A stretch of DNA of 57,701 nucleotides. Source: CALARM01 sp964431735 (GTDB taxonomy: Bacteria > Vulcanimicrobiota > SpSt-956 > JAKJGF01). The position numbers and the translations under genes were made by a program. The notes under the pieces are model-generated. The model saw only the letters and a program-made list of their open reading frames with translations. It was not told the DNA's origin and ran no database searches. This document shows positions 19,164 to 28,068 of this stretch, piece by piece. How positions within the stretch are numbered: position 1 is the first letter of the stretch; the number at the start of each line of letters is the position of its first letter. The stretch covers positions 1 to 57,701 of the forward strand of contig CAYSLJ010000016.1 in the NCBI GenBank assembly GCA_964431735.1, read 5' to 3'.

Positions 19164-20150
19164 ATGGAAGAACATATAGAAGCTAAAATAAATCATTTCA
19201 GAGAATCTGTTCAGAAATTACAGCACGAGATAGGGAAATTAATTGTAGGTAATTCGGATATAATAGAAGGGGTTATATTCTGTTTGCTTGCCAGAGGACA
19301 TGCATTACTGGAAGGAGTTCCGGGCCTCGGAAAAACTCTTCTTGTAAAAACTATGAGCCAGGTACTGGATATTTCTTTTTCCCGTATTCAGTTTACTCCC
19401 GATCTCATGCCTGCAGATATAATAGGTACGAATATTGTAGGTGAAGATCATCAGGGACATCGTTCTTTTCAGTTTCATAAGGGGCCGGTGTTCGCCAGTA
19501 TAGTCCTGGCAGATGAGATTAATCGTGCCACTCCTAAAACCCAGTCGGCACTCTTAGAAGCCATGCAGGAAAGAACAGTTACCTGTACAGGAGTAAAACA
19601 TCCTCTTCCTGAACCTTTTCTTGTACTTGCCACACAGAACCCTATAGAAATGGAAGGCACTTACCCTCTTCCAGAAGCACAGTTAGACAGATTTCTTTTT
19701 AAACTCATTGTTAATTTCCCGTCACTTGATGAACTGGTGGAAATAATAAGAAGAACTACCGGTAAAGATGAACCTTCACCGGCAAAAATCCTTCATGGTA
19801 ATGAAATAATTGAAATGAGAAATCTTGTAAGAGAAGTTATTCTATCGGAAAAGGTTGAACAGTATGTGGGAAAATTAATCCTTGCCACTCATCCGGGAAG
19901 TCCCTGTGCAGGGGAAAAGGCAAACAGATATGTCCTGTACGGTTCAAGTCCCAGAGGCGCCCAGGCCATTATACTTACCGCCAAAATAAGAGCCCTTCTG
20001 GATAACCGATATAATGTCAGTTTCTCCGATGTTAAAAGTGTTGCCCGTCCTTCACTCAGACACAGAATAATATTGAATTTCGAAGGACAGGCTGAAGGTA
20101 TCAGAACAGATGATATAATAGATCAAATACTTTTAGAGATTTTAGAATAA
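19164..20150 (+). CDS. MoxR-family AAA+ ATPase
   Basis: 328 residues. MoxR ATPases act as chaperones for maturation or activation of metal- or vWA-containing proteins. Visible are Walker A EGVPGLGKTLL (about 50-60), Walker B VLADEINRA, sensor 1 LATQNPIEMEGTYPLPEAQLD as in the family, and the C-terminal lid with RPSLRHRI. The length is typical. The ribosome site AGGAG is 16 bases before ATG, longer than usual. Most MoxR genes have a DUF58 and a vWA gene downstream; here a membrane protein and an ABC transporter follow instead. Confidence 0.93.
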   Translation: MEEHIEAKINHFRESVQKLQHEIGKLIVGNSDIIEGVIFCLLARGHALLEGVPGLGKTLLVKTMSQVLDISFSRIQFTPDLMPADIIGTNIVGEDHQGHRSFQFHKGPVFASIVLADEINRATPKTQSALLEAMQERTVTCTGVKHPLPEPFLVLATQNPIEMEGTYPLPEAQLDRFLFKLIVNFPSLDELVEIIRRTTGKDEPSPAKILHGNEIIEMRNLVREVILSEKVEQYVGKLILATHPGSPCAGEKANRYVLYGSSPRGAQAIILTAKIRALLDNRYNVSFSDVKSVARPSLRHRIILNFEGQAEGIRTDDIIDQILLEILE

Positions 20151-20190
20151 GAAACCATCGTGTTACGTGTTATGAAAAGGATATATAATA

Positions 20191-22173
20191 ATGTATAAAT
20201 ATCTATGCTTTTTTATGATAATATGTTTTACCATGATATGTCCTGTTATGTCCCGGACTCAGATTACACAGGAAACAGGACTGTTTGAACAGGATATTAT
20301 TCTGGAAATATATCCTGGTTTTGAAGGATATTATAAATTTAAGAAATGGTTTCCTCTAACTGTTGTGGCGAGAAATAACGGAGCTTATTTTAAAGGTGAT
20401 ATAGTTGTAAAAAACATTACTTATGGCAATCAGCCCCCGCTCATTGTAAAGAAATATGTTGAATTACCGGGAAATACACCGAAGAAAATACAGATTTACC
20501 TGTCTCCTGAATTTTCTTCTCAATGGCAGGATAAAATCCTCGTGGAACTTGTAGATACAGGAGGAAAATTATGTGCTTCGAGGACTGAGCCTATTAAACA
20601 GTTAACCCAGGAACAGACTCTTCTTCTGGTACTTTCAGGGGATAAATCGGGATTAAATTATTTAAACGGCCCTCAGACAAATCTCTGGCATCAAAGTAAT
20701 TTAATGGTTTTATATCCTGATAGCGCCAATCTTCCCCGTGAATGGATCGGTTATGAAGGCGTGGGTATAATGGTTATCAATAATTTTTCTATTAATGACA
20801 GTCTGGATGAATGTCAGAGGAAGGCTCTTTCGGAATGGGTTCAGTCTGGAGGTAAATTACTTGTTTCTTCCTGTGGAAATCCTCTGGAATTTTCAAATAC
20901 TTTTCTGGAAGAAGCTCTCCCTGTAGTATTTCAATCAAGTATGCTTCTCTCTTCTATTGATTCTCTGACCGGCTACGCCGGCTCTGCTTTGAATATTGAA
21001 TCTCCCGGTATTTCCATAATAAAATCTTCAGTTAAAACAGGATGTAAAAAGAATGTTGTTATTGAAGAAGAGAATATTCCTGTTATAACGACTTCTTATG
21101 CCGGTAACGGAAAAATTACATTCCTTGCTTTTGATATATCTAAAGAACCATTTAAAAACTGGAACTGGAAAATGAAATTCTGGGGGAAAGTCCTGTCTGA
21201 TCTTTATTTTTACAGTTTACCATCTTTTTATCCTTCTTCCGACGATATCAATAATATTATTTATAATATTCCTTCAATGAAACCTCCGTCTTTTAATTTT
21301 ATAGGTTTTTATCTCTTTTTTTATATACTCCTTGCAGGTCCATTGAATTATTTTATTTTAAAAAAATTTGATAAAAGGGAATTTGCTGTAATAACAATTC
21401 CGTTAATGGTAATTTTGTTCAGTGTCGGTACCTATATAATAGGTTATGCTTCCAAAGGAGGTTCTGTCATATTGAGGGAGATTTCAATCGTACATATGAA
21501 ATCTTCTTCTCCTGTGTCTTCCATAGATACCTTTACAGGTCTCTTTTCGCCTGATAAAAGTAATTACAGAATGAGTTTCCCCGGTAATAATGTATGGGTC
21601 TATAATATATTAAAACATGAACGTATGGAAATGGTTACAAGAGAAGATGAGAAAAACTCTATTGAAAATATTTCTTTAAACATGTGGTCTATGGTTGGTT
21701 TTAAAGGGTCTTTTATAAATAAATTTCCCGGTAGCATTTATTTAGATGAAGTGGATATTAAGATAGATACTCAGGTAAATGATATGAAAAGCCTTGGTGG
21801 TATAATTGTAAATGACACAGGGAAAACTATGGATAATGCCTGTTTTATTTATAATTCACGCCAGATTGGTTATATAGGAGAGATTGGCAGGGGAAAAAAC
21901 AGTGTACAGGTTAATTTTATCACACGTTATTCGGCAGATGATCTTTTAAAAGAGTGGCTTAATAGCAGTACATTTAAAGAAGATAAGAATGGGGAAGAGA
22001 TAAAAAAGAAGGTTACAGAAAAATTTATGGCATATTTATTTTCCGGCCAATCCAAAGAACTTATACTATGCGGCTGGAATGACGAACCAATTGTTGACAT
22101 AAATATACATCGTCATGCCAGATATGAATATGCAAATTTATTTATTTTTCATATGTTATTGAAAGGTGAATAG
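20191..22173 (+). CDS. Large exported membrane protein with glutamine-amidotransferase-like segment
   Basis: 660 residues. There is a signal peptide (1 to about 24), a beta-rich extracytoplasmic region, and a segment near 185-240 (IMVINNFSINDS, WVQSGGKLLVS) resembling the catalytically empty class I amidotransferase-like fold seen in MoxR- and gliding-type transporter clusters. Two membrane helices lie at about 365-385 and 395-420, then another extracytoplasmic domain. ATG follows AAAAGGA. The stop lies in the heptamer repeat (GGT GAA TAG). The ABC genes downstream suggest it is the extracytoplasmic part of that transporter. Specific function unknown. Confidence 0.75.
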   Translation: MYKYLCFFMIICFTMICPVMSRTQITQETGLFEQDIILEIYPGFEGYYKFKKWFPLTVVARNNGAYFKGDIVVKNITYGNQPPLIVKKYVELPGNTPKKIQIYLSPEFSSQWQDKILVELVDTGGKLCASRTEPIKQLTQEQTLLLVLSGDKSGLNYLNGPQTNLWHQSNLMVLYPDSANLPREWIGYEGVGIMVINNFSINDSLDECQRKALSEWVQSGGKLLVSSCGNPLEFSNTFLEEALPVVFQSSMLLSSIDSLTGYAGSALNIESPGISIIKSSVKTGCKKNVVIEEENIPVITTSYAGNGKITFLAFDISKEPFKNWNWKMKFWGKVLSDLYFYSLPSFYPSSDDINNIIYNIPSMKPPSFNFIGFYLFFYILLAGPLNYFILKKFDKREFAVITIPLMVILFSVGTYIIGYASKGGSVILREISIVHMKSSSPVSSIDTFTGLFSPDKSNYRMSFPGNNVWVYNILKHERMEMVTREDEKNSIENISLNMWSMVGFKGSFINKFPGSIYLDEVDIKIDTQVNDMKSLGGIIVNDTGKTMDNACFIYNSRQIGYIGEIGRGKNSVQVNFITRYSADDLLKEWLNSSTFKEDKNGEEIKKKVTEKFMAYLFSGQSKELILCGWNDEPIVDINIHRHARYEYANLFIFHMLLKGE

Positions 22174-22230
22174 TGAGGTGTGAGTCGTGAGTTGTACAGA
22201 CAATCACGCACGATTAACTACCCACGATAT
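22166..22230. repeat. Heptamer element between 20191 gene and ABC ATPase gene
   Basis: GTGAATA, GTGAGGT, GTGAGTC, GTGAGTT start in the stop codon. AATCACGCACGATTAACTA and CACGATATAA follow. No ribosome site remains before the next ATG. Confidence 0.75.
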
Positions 22231-22232
22231 AA

Positions 22233-23159
22233 ATGATAGAAATAAAGAATCTCGTTAAAAATTACAAAAATTTTAAAGCAGTAAAAAATATTTCTTTATC
22301 TCTCGAACCGGGAGATGCTTTCGGTTTTATCGGGCCGAACGGCGCGGGGAAGACTACTACCATAAAGATTCTTGCCACCCTTCTGTCTCCTACAGAAGGA
22401 GATGCTTTTATAGGAGGATATTCCGTAAAGAAAGAACCTGAAAAAATAAGGCAAATAATGGGATATATGCCTGATTTTTTTGGTATTTACGAACAGGTGA
22501 AAGCCTGGGAGTATCTGGATTTTTTTGCTTCTGCCTATAAAGTTGAAAAATCAAAGAGAAAGACTATTATCACCGATGTGCTGGAACTTACCGATCTCTA
22601 CGGGAAAAGAAATGATTATGTTGATAATCTCTCCAGAGGTATGAAACAACGTCTGTGTCTTGCAAGGGTTTTAATTCATGACCCTCAGGTGTTGCTTTTA
22701 GACGAACCTGCTTCCGGACTTGACCCGAGAGCAAGAATTGAAATGAGGGCTTTACTTAAAGAACTGAGAACTATGGGTAAGACTATTTTTATATCCTCTC
22801 ATATTCTCACAGAACTTGCAGATCTTGTTAACAAAATAGGCATAATTGAAGCAGGAGAGCTTCTGGCTTTCGGTGAGGTTGACATGATACTTAAAAATCT
22901 GGCTCCCGTAAAGGTTATGAAAATGAATGTCCTTGAAGCAGCGGATGAAGCGGCAAAAATACTGGAAACATCACCTCTTGTAAATAAGATTGATGTAAAG
23001 GAAAGAGCCATACAGTTTGAGTTCAAGGGAACAGACGAAGAACTTTCTCACCTTGTTAAAAACCTTGTAACAGAAGGAGTAAAACTTGTAGGACTTCAGG
23101 AACAGAAGGTAGATCTTGAAAGTGTATTTATGAAAATTACTCAGGGAGTGGTGGCGTAG
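22233..23159 (+). CDS. ABC transporter ATP-binding protein
   Basis: 308 residues of the ABC-2/Gld/Nos type. It has Walker A GPNGAGKTTT (about 34-43), signature LSRGMKQRL (about 134-142), Walker B LLLDEPASGLDP, and a C-terminal extension of about 90 residues common in exporters of this type. It is followed by two permease genes and should power them. The ATG has no recognisable Shine-Dalgarno; the heptamer element occupies that place. Confidence 0.93.
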   Translation: MIEIKNLVKNYKNFKAVKNISLSLEPGDAFGFIGPNGAGKTTTIKILATLLSPTEGDAFIGGYSVKKEPEKIRQIMGYMPDFFGIYEQVKAWEYLDFFASAYKVEKSKRKTIITDVLELTDLYGKRNDYVDNLSRGMKQRLCLARVLIHDPQVLLLDEPASGLDPRARIEMRALLKELRTMGKTIFISSHILTELADLVNKIGIIEAGELLAFGEVDMILKNLAPVKVMKMNVLEAADEAAKILETSPLVNKIDVKERAIQFEFKGTDEELSHLVKNLVTEGVKLVGLQEQKVDLESVFMKITQGVVA

Positions 23160-23163
23160 GACA

Positions 23164-23258
23164 GTGACCGGTGAGTCGTGAGTCGTGAAAAGTGAAAAAT
23201 TGAAAAATTGCAATGTGAAAAGTAAAAAATGAAACGTAAAAAGTGAAAAGTGAAAACA
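23164..23258. repeat. GTGA/GTAA heptamer array running into a start codon
   Basis: GTGAGTC, GTGAGTC, GTGAAAA, GTGAAAA and degenerate units continue to 23258. The GTG start of the permease is itself one of these GTGAAAA units. Confidence 0.75.
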
Positions 23259-24716
23259 GTAATAAATAAATTTGAAAATCCGATTTTTATAACAGAACTA
23301 TTCCGCGGTCTGAGAAGCTCGAAGGTATTTATCATTCAGACTGTTTATCTTCTAATACTCTGTGTGCCGCTTTATATAATATGGAGTTCAGGTTATTATT
23401 CTCACGTAAATAAATCATTTGATACAGGGCGAAATATACTGATATCTATGTTTTTTATTCAATATCTCCTCATTGCTATTATAACCCCTTCTTTTACATG
23501 TGGTGCCATATCAGGAGAAAAGGAAAGGAAAACTTATGAATTACTTATTACTACCTTATTGACCCCTCTGGATATAGTGACAGGTAAAGTACTTTATTCT
23601 ATGTCTTACTGTTTTTTATTTATTTTTTCTTCTTTACCTGTTACCTGTACAGCTTTGTTTTTCGGAGGTGTATCTCCTTGGGAAATACTTCTTTTTTATA
23701 TTCTTCTATTTGTATTTGCATTATTTTTTATTTTATGTGGCATTTACTTTTCAGCCCTTTTTAATTCTACAGGTGCAGCTATAAGGACTACCTATTTAAC
23801 TATATATATTACGGGAAGTTTTATTATCTTTATTCCTCTTCTGATTACGCACGGGACCATACAAAACCAGTTTCTTCCTTTTATTTTTTTTCTTATGCCA
23901 ACATGGCTTTTTATGATTATTAATATATTATTTTTAACAATATTATTTTTTATAGCAGCAGTACACCTTATTGATAAAATAACACTGAAGCCTTCTTCTG
24001 CTTTTCGTATCGTAAGTTCTTTCTTTTTTATTTATAATCTTTTTCCTGTTACAGGTACTATATCAAGACATATGGCACATATGACAGAAATAAAAGATAT
24101 TTCGGAAATGATTGCAATGTTTTTTGCTGCAATTATGGGAATTTCCCTTCTGTTTATTATGGTTTTTTCCTGTGATTTTCCACGCCATAAAACTGGCTCA
24201 TTATTGAAAAATTTATTTTACCCTGATAATGTTTCCTCTATATTTTTTGTACCACTTTTAGGTACTCTTGCTTCTCTCTTATTTTCCTCTGTCTGTGTAT
24301 ATTCGCAGCCTGTATTGACTTATATGATAGCAAAAATTTTACTTTCTTCTCTCTTTATATTTTTTATCCTGATGACTTTTTCTCTTATGGGAAGATGTTT
24401 TCTATATTTTTTTGGTACCAGGAAAATTTATGCACAGTTATTTCTTGCAGGATTAATTATACTTATTACAGTTATGCCTTTATGTATCCATGCCCGCAAC
24501 CATGCAATAAAACATCCTTTTACGTTAATGGAATTTACTTTTCTTAACCCCCTTTTGGGTTTAGTGTCTCTCTGGCTTCCAGATGACATTGATTCCATTG
24601 TGTCTGTAACGAATAGACCTGTACCAATATACATTATTTCTTTTATATCATATGTACTGTTATTTATATTTTTTTCCACTGTTAATTATTATTTAAGAAA
24701 AAAATGGATTACATGA
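23250..24716 (+). CDS. ABC-2 type permease, copy 1
   Basis: 488 residues with about twelve hydrophobic helices. The N-terminal NPIFITELFRGLRSSK is a cytoplasmic motif shared with the next gene (NPIFKTELLRRLRSNK). TCGAISGEKERKTYELLITT is the conserved coupling region typical of ABC-2 exporters. GTG start; there is no clear ribosome site because the heptamer array precedes it. It presumably forms a heterodimer with the following paralogue, driven by the 22233 ATPase. Substrate unknown. Confidence 0.88.
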   Translation: MKTVINKFENPIFITELFRGLRSSKVFIIQTVYLLILCVPLYIIWSSGYYSHVNKSFDTGRNILISMFFIQYLLIAIITPSFTCGAISGEKERKTYELLITTLLTPLDIVTGKVLYSMSYCFLFIFSSLPVTCTALFFGGVSPWEILLFYILLFVFALFFILCGIYFSALFNSTGAAIRTTYLTIYITGSFIIFIPLLITHGTIQNQFLPFIFFLMPTWLFMIINILFLTILFFIAAVHLIDKITLKPSSAFRIVSSFFFIYNLFPVTGTISRHMAHMTEIKDISEMIAMFFAAIMGISLLFIMVFSCDFPRHKTGSLLKNLFYPDNVSSIFFVPLLGTLASLLFSSVCVYSQPVLTYMIAKILLSSLFIFFILMTFSLMGRCFLYFFGTRKIYAQLFLAGLIILITVMPLCIHARNHAIKHPFTLMEFTFLNPLLGLVSLWLPDDIDSIVSVTNRPVPIYIISFISYVLLFIFFSTVNYYLRKKWIT

Positions 24717-24763
24717 TAGTGTAAACCTGTAGAGATAGAAAATTTTTATTCAGGAGCAGTTTT

Positions 24764-26224
24764 ATGAAAAAAATATTTGAACGTATAGAGCAATATATAT
24801 GGAAAAATCCTATTTTTAAAACAGAATTACTCCGCAGACTCAGGAGTAATAAAATGGTTATTTTACAATCTATTTATCTTATAGTTCTCTCTGTAGCACT
24901 TTATATTACATGGGGTGAAGGATATAATTATTATAATAATAATCCTTTTTATATAAGTCAGAGAATTTTCTATGCACTTCTGACCTTGCTTGTTACGTCT
25001 GTTTTGATTTTATGCCCTTCCTTTACCTGCAGTTCAATCTCTTCTGAAATGGAGAAAAAAACCTTTGATTTACTTATTACTTCTCTCATGAGTCCCCGGG
25101 AAATAGTGGCAGGCAAATTAAATTCTATTACTGTTTATACTGCACTGTTATTATGTTCTTCCATTCCTGTAAGCTGTACTGTCTTTTTTTTCGGTGGTAT
25201 ATCATATATAGATTTATTGCTGGCCTATATATTTATTTTACTTACAGGTATATTAATAAGTATGGTAAGTATCTTTATATCGGCAAAAACAAAAAAGACA
25301 AATGCTTCTATAGGATTATCCTATGGAATTGCCTTTGTAATGTTTATATTTATTATGTCCTCTATGGATTCCGTAAGATATTCGAGTAATTTCTCTCCTT
25401 TCACCAGTTCTATAGATTTTCATATATTAAAAATACCATTCAGTATGTTATTTATCTTCGAAGCTTTATTTGTTTTACTCTTACTTTTTATTTCTACTGC
25501 TTCTCTGATAGAAAGACCTGCCAGAGAAAATACCGTCACACATATAAGGACATTATTCAGCTTATTTTATATAATGAATACAGTACTTTTATCTCTTGTA
25601 TGGTGTGCCAATATGTCTTCATGGACTATAGAGTATTTCTTTTACTGTCTTATGTTTGTCTTATTATTACTTGCTCCTTTTTTTGTATGGCCTTCTTCAG
25701 ATATGGCACATCAAAAAAAGAGTTTCTTCGGTATATTCCGGCCAAATACAGATGTGTCCATATTTCTTATCCCCTTTTTAACAGTTTCAGGTCTGATAAT
25801 ATCATCTCTTCTGTTCATCTATTTTTGTCCTGCCAGTAATTTTGCTCAAATCATAAGTGCTTCTTTTATTATATCTGTGTTTATTTATTCTATGACTGTA
25901 GCAGGTAAGTGGGTGTCAAGATTTTTTGTAACAGAAGATACTTTTACTATCTGTTTTTTAGTTCTTTTCTGGTTTCTTCCCCTTTTATCATGGCTTATAA
26001 GAGGTGTACATTATAATGCGGCTCCGCCGCCTGTGTTAAATGTAGTCGATCCTTTTCTTGCACTTAAAGGTATCTGGAATGTGACAGATATTGATCCTAT
26101 TTTCTTTATAATCTTTTATTCTGTCCTGGCTGTCATATGTCATATTTTAATATATACAGGATGGCCTGAAGAGGTGAATTTTTTGAAAGAAAGAAAAGTG
26201 GGAAAAGTGAAAAGTGAAAAGTGA
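24764..26224 (+). CDS. ABC-2 type permease, copy 2 (paralogue)
   Basis: 486 residues, about twelve membrane helices. It is clearly a duplicate of the preceding gene: the same N-terminal motif, and SCSSISSEMEKKTFDLLITS at the same place. ATG follows TCAGGAG. The last residues (GKVKSEK) and the TGA stop are encoded by GTGAAAA heptamers, so an array appears to have replaced or extended the original C-terminus. It is convergent with a TPR gene only 22 bases away. Confidence 0.88.
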   Translation: MKKIFERIEQYIWKNPIFKTELLRRLRSNKMVILQSIYLIVLSVALYITWGEGYNYYNNNPFYISQRIFYALLTLLVTSVLILCPSFTCSSISSEMEKKTFDLLITSLMSPREIVAGKLNSITVYTALLLCSSIPVSCTVFFFGGISYIDLLLAYIFILLTGILISMVSIFISAKTKKTNASIGLSYGIAFVMFIFIMSSMDSVRYSSNFSPFTSSIDFHILKIPFSMLFIFEALFVLLLLFISTASLIERPARENTVTHIRTLFSLFYIMNTVLLSLVWCANMSSWTIEYFFYCLMFVLLLLAPFFVWPSSDMAHQKKSFFGIFRPNTDVSIFLIPFLTVSGLIISSLLFIYFCPASNFAQIISASFIISVFIYSMTVAGKWVSRFFVTEDTFTICFLVLFWFLPLLSWLIRGVHYNAAPPPVLNVVDPFLALKGIWNVTDIDPIFFIIFYSVLAVICHILIYTGWPEEVNFLKERKVGKVKSEK

Positions 26225-26225
26225 A
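26198..26225. repeat. GTGAAAA heptamers inside the end of a permease gene
   Basis: GTGGGAAAAGTGAAAAGTGA and a further unit encode the last residues and the stop of the permease. Confidence 0.7.
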
Positions 26226-26246
26226 TTTACCACTGTTTGCTGTTTT

Positions 26247-27560
26247 TTAACGTTTGCTGCTTTTTAATTCATCTTCTATCATTTTTATACAGGTTTTTAT
26301 ATTCACCTTATCTAAATTATCTAAATTATTTTTTTCTACAGGCCGGTTTTTTTGAGAAAGTTCGCAGGCTTTCTTCAGAGCAATTTCTCCTTCTTTATTT
26401 CTTCCCATATTTATATATATATTTCCAAGTCTTTCATAAATTTCTTCGCAATTTTTTTCCAGTTTCAGGAAGCCTTCATAATAATAAGCTGATTTTTCCA
26501 TATCCCCTTTTTCTTCATATATATTTCCGAGTGTATAATAGGCCTGAGGAAAATCTGGTTCTACGCTTAAAGCATATTCACTGCATAATATAGCTTTGCC
26601 AATCTCTCCTTTTTCCGCAAAAGCTATACTCATAGTAATATGAGCAGGAGCAAAATCCGGTTCATAATAAATTGTTTTTTCAAACATTTCTATGGCTCTG
26701 TCTAAATCTCCCATTTCCATATACGTTAAGCCTATATTAAAATAAATTACCGGATTTTCCTGATTATTTTTTATTATATCTTCATATTCCTTCTGCAGCA
26801 ATGGAATATTATCTATTTCCTGATAGATTTTGCTGAGCCCTATTATAGCAGGTAATTCTTCCGGGGCCAGATTAATGGTATTACGAAAACATTCTATGGC
26901 CTGTTGCATATTGCCTGTATCTTTATAAGCTTCGGCTATATTGTAATATATGACAGGATTATCAGGAGAAAAATTGAGAGCTTTTTCATATTCCTTTATA
27001 GCAAGCTCGTATCTGCCAAGATTGTAATATGCCAGGCCAAGATTATTATGGGCACATTCCGGTGTGGCATAAGACGGATTGGCAAGGGCTTTTTTATATT
27101 CTTCAACAGACATTTCTATTTCTCCCTGATTATAATAGGCCAGTCCCAGGTTATTATGAATATATGAATCTTCAGGCTCTATAAAAAGAGCATATTTATA
27201 TTCTTCAATTGCATATGAAAGCTGGCCATGTTTTTCGTAGGCCATTCCAAGACATACATGAAAGTAAGAATCTTTATTATTTATCGATATGGCTTTTTTA
27301 AATTCATCTATGGCTTCATCCATTTTATTCTGGTACATGTATATTTTACCGAGCTGTATATGGACTGTGGGGAATTCAATGTGGGTCGGTATTAATCCGA
27401 GTATTTTTTTATTTTTTTCAACTGCTATTTTATATTTTTCTATCGCAAGGTCAAGTTTACCATTTTTGTGATAGGAAAAGCCGATAAAAAAAATTACCAG
27501 AGCTATTATAAAATGATATAAACCAACCAGTACGTTAATAACTTTTATACCCAGCTTCAC
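26247..27560 (-). CDS. Membrane-anchored TPR protein
   Basis: 437 residues. One N-terminal membrane helix (about 9-28, VLVGLYHFIIALVIFFIG) is followed by about eleven TPRs (for example GLAYYNQGEIEMSVEEYKKA). The anchor is uncleaved in appearance; the topology of the repeats is unknown. GTG start on the - strand, with AGGAG 9 bases upstream. That ribosome site is complementary to CTCCT lying between it and the start, so translation could be regulated. It has its own promoter (27681-27709). Function unknown, probably scaffolding at the membrane. Confidence 0.85.
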   Translation of the reverse strand: MKLGIKVINVLVGLYHFIIALVIFFIGFSYHKNGKLDLAIEKYKIAVEKNKKILGLIPTHIEFPTVHIQLGKIYMYQNKMDEAIDEFKKAISINNKDSYFHVCLGMAYEKHGQLSYAIEEYKYALFIEPEDSYIHNNLGLAYYNQGEIEMSVEEYKKALANPSYATPECAHNNLGLAYYNLGRYELAIKEYEKALNFSPDNPVIYYNIAEAYKDTGNMQQAIECFRNTINLAPEELPAIIGLSKIYQEIDNIPLLQKEYEDIIKNNQENPVIYFNIGLTYMEMGDLDRAIEMFEKTIYYEPDFAPAHITMSIAFAEKGEIGKAILCSEYALSVEPDFPQAYYTLGNIYEEKGDMEKSAYYYEGFLKLEKNCEEIYERLGNIYINMGRNKEGEIALKKACELSQKNRPVEKNNLDNLDKVNIKTCIKMIEDELKSSKR

Positions 27561-27561
27561 C

Positions 27562-27574
27562 AGGAGGTACTCCT
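27562..27574 (-). promoter_or_regulatory. Hairpin sequestering the ribosome site of the TPR gene
   Basis: On the - strand AGGAG-TAC-CTCCT directly precedes GGTG (start GTG). The Shine-Dalgarno pairs with its own complement within 13 bases. Confidence 0.5.
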
Positions 27575-27589
27575 CAGAGAATTTATATC

Positions 27590-27615
27590 GAAAATCGTGA
27601 CGCGTGACGCGTCAC
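27590..27615. repeat. GTGACGC / GCGTCAC palindromic heptamers
   Basis: CGTGACGCGTGACGCGTCACG is an inverted pair of the 7-bp unit in the leader of the - strand TPR gene. Confidence 0.65.
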
Positions 27616-27680
27616 GCGAAGAATATTCTTAAATTTATTGTATTTATACGGCACAGCCGTTTTTATAAATTTGACTCCTC

Positions 27681-27709
27681 ATTTTATCATAATAATAAAT
27701 CATGGTCAA
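27681..27709 (-). promoter_or_regulatory. Sigma70-type promoter for the - strand TPR gene
   Basis: On the - strand TTGACC (27709-27704), a 17-base spacer and TAAAAT (27686-27681) face the TPR gene and give a leader of about 115 bases. Confidence 0.7.
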
Positions 27710-27765
27710 TTGAAAATTTTATTTAATTTTTATATGGTAATTATTGTGTTTTTGCGTTATTATAA

Positions 27766-27810
27766 GTGAGTGGTGAGTGGTGAAACCTGCCCGTCACGCG
27801 TTACGATTAT
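27766..27810. repeat. GTGAGTG heptamers with inverted TCACGCG/TTACGATTAT arm
   Basis: AGTGAGTGGTGAGTGGTGAA is followed by CCCGTCACGCGTTACGATTA. It shows the same arm-loop-arm plan as elsewhere, here between divergent genes. Confidence 0.7.
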
Positions 27811-27835
27811 AGTGTATTTCATAATTTATTAGAAT

Positions 27836-27941
27836 TTACTGACCTGAGCATAAGCAATTTAATAAAGGTCTTCCTCCCGTCACGCGTTACGCGTTACGCG
27901 TCACGAGAGCATATATTTATTATTTATGCTCACCCCGGTAA
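27836..27941. mobile_element. 106-bp palindromic element, inverted copy
   Basis: Bounded by TTACTGA on the left and GGTAA on the right. GAGCATAAGCAATTTAATAA faces TTATTATTTATGCTC, with a TCACGCG/TTACGCG core. It is the reverse-oriented counterpart of the copies near 30431, 46395 and 46537. No coding capacity and no transposase are present in the window. Confidence 0.7.
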
Positions 27942-28040
27942 GTGAATAGTGAGTAGTGAGTAGAATATGGCAATGTCACTCACTATTCACTACTCACTCA
28001 TTAATTATGAATTGTTATGAAATTAACTATAAAACCTTAT
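27942..28040. repeat. GTGAATA heptamers with inverted arm and conserved AT-rich tail
   Basis: GTGAATA, GTGAGTA, GTGAGTA face TCACTATTCACTACTCACTC. The tail TTATGAATTGTTATGAAA matches that at about 129-152. The 507-base gap between the two genes here holds only repeats and the promoter listed. Confidence 0.75.
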
Positions 28041-28068
28041 TTTTTATATCACTTCCAGGTAATTTTTT

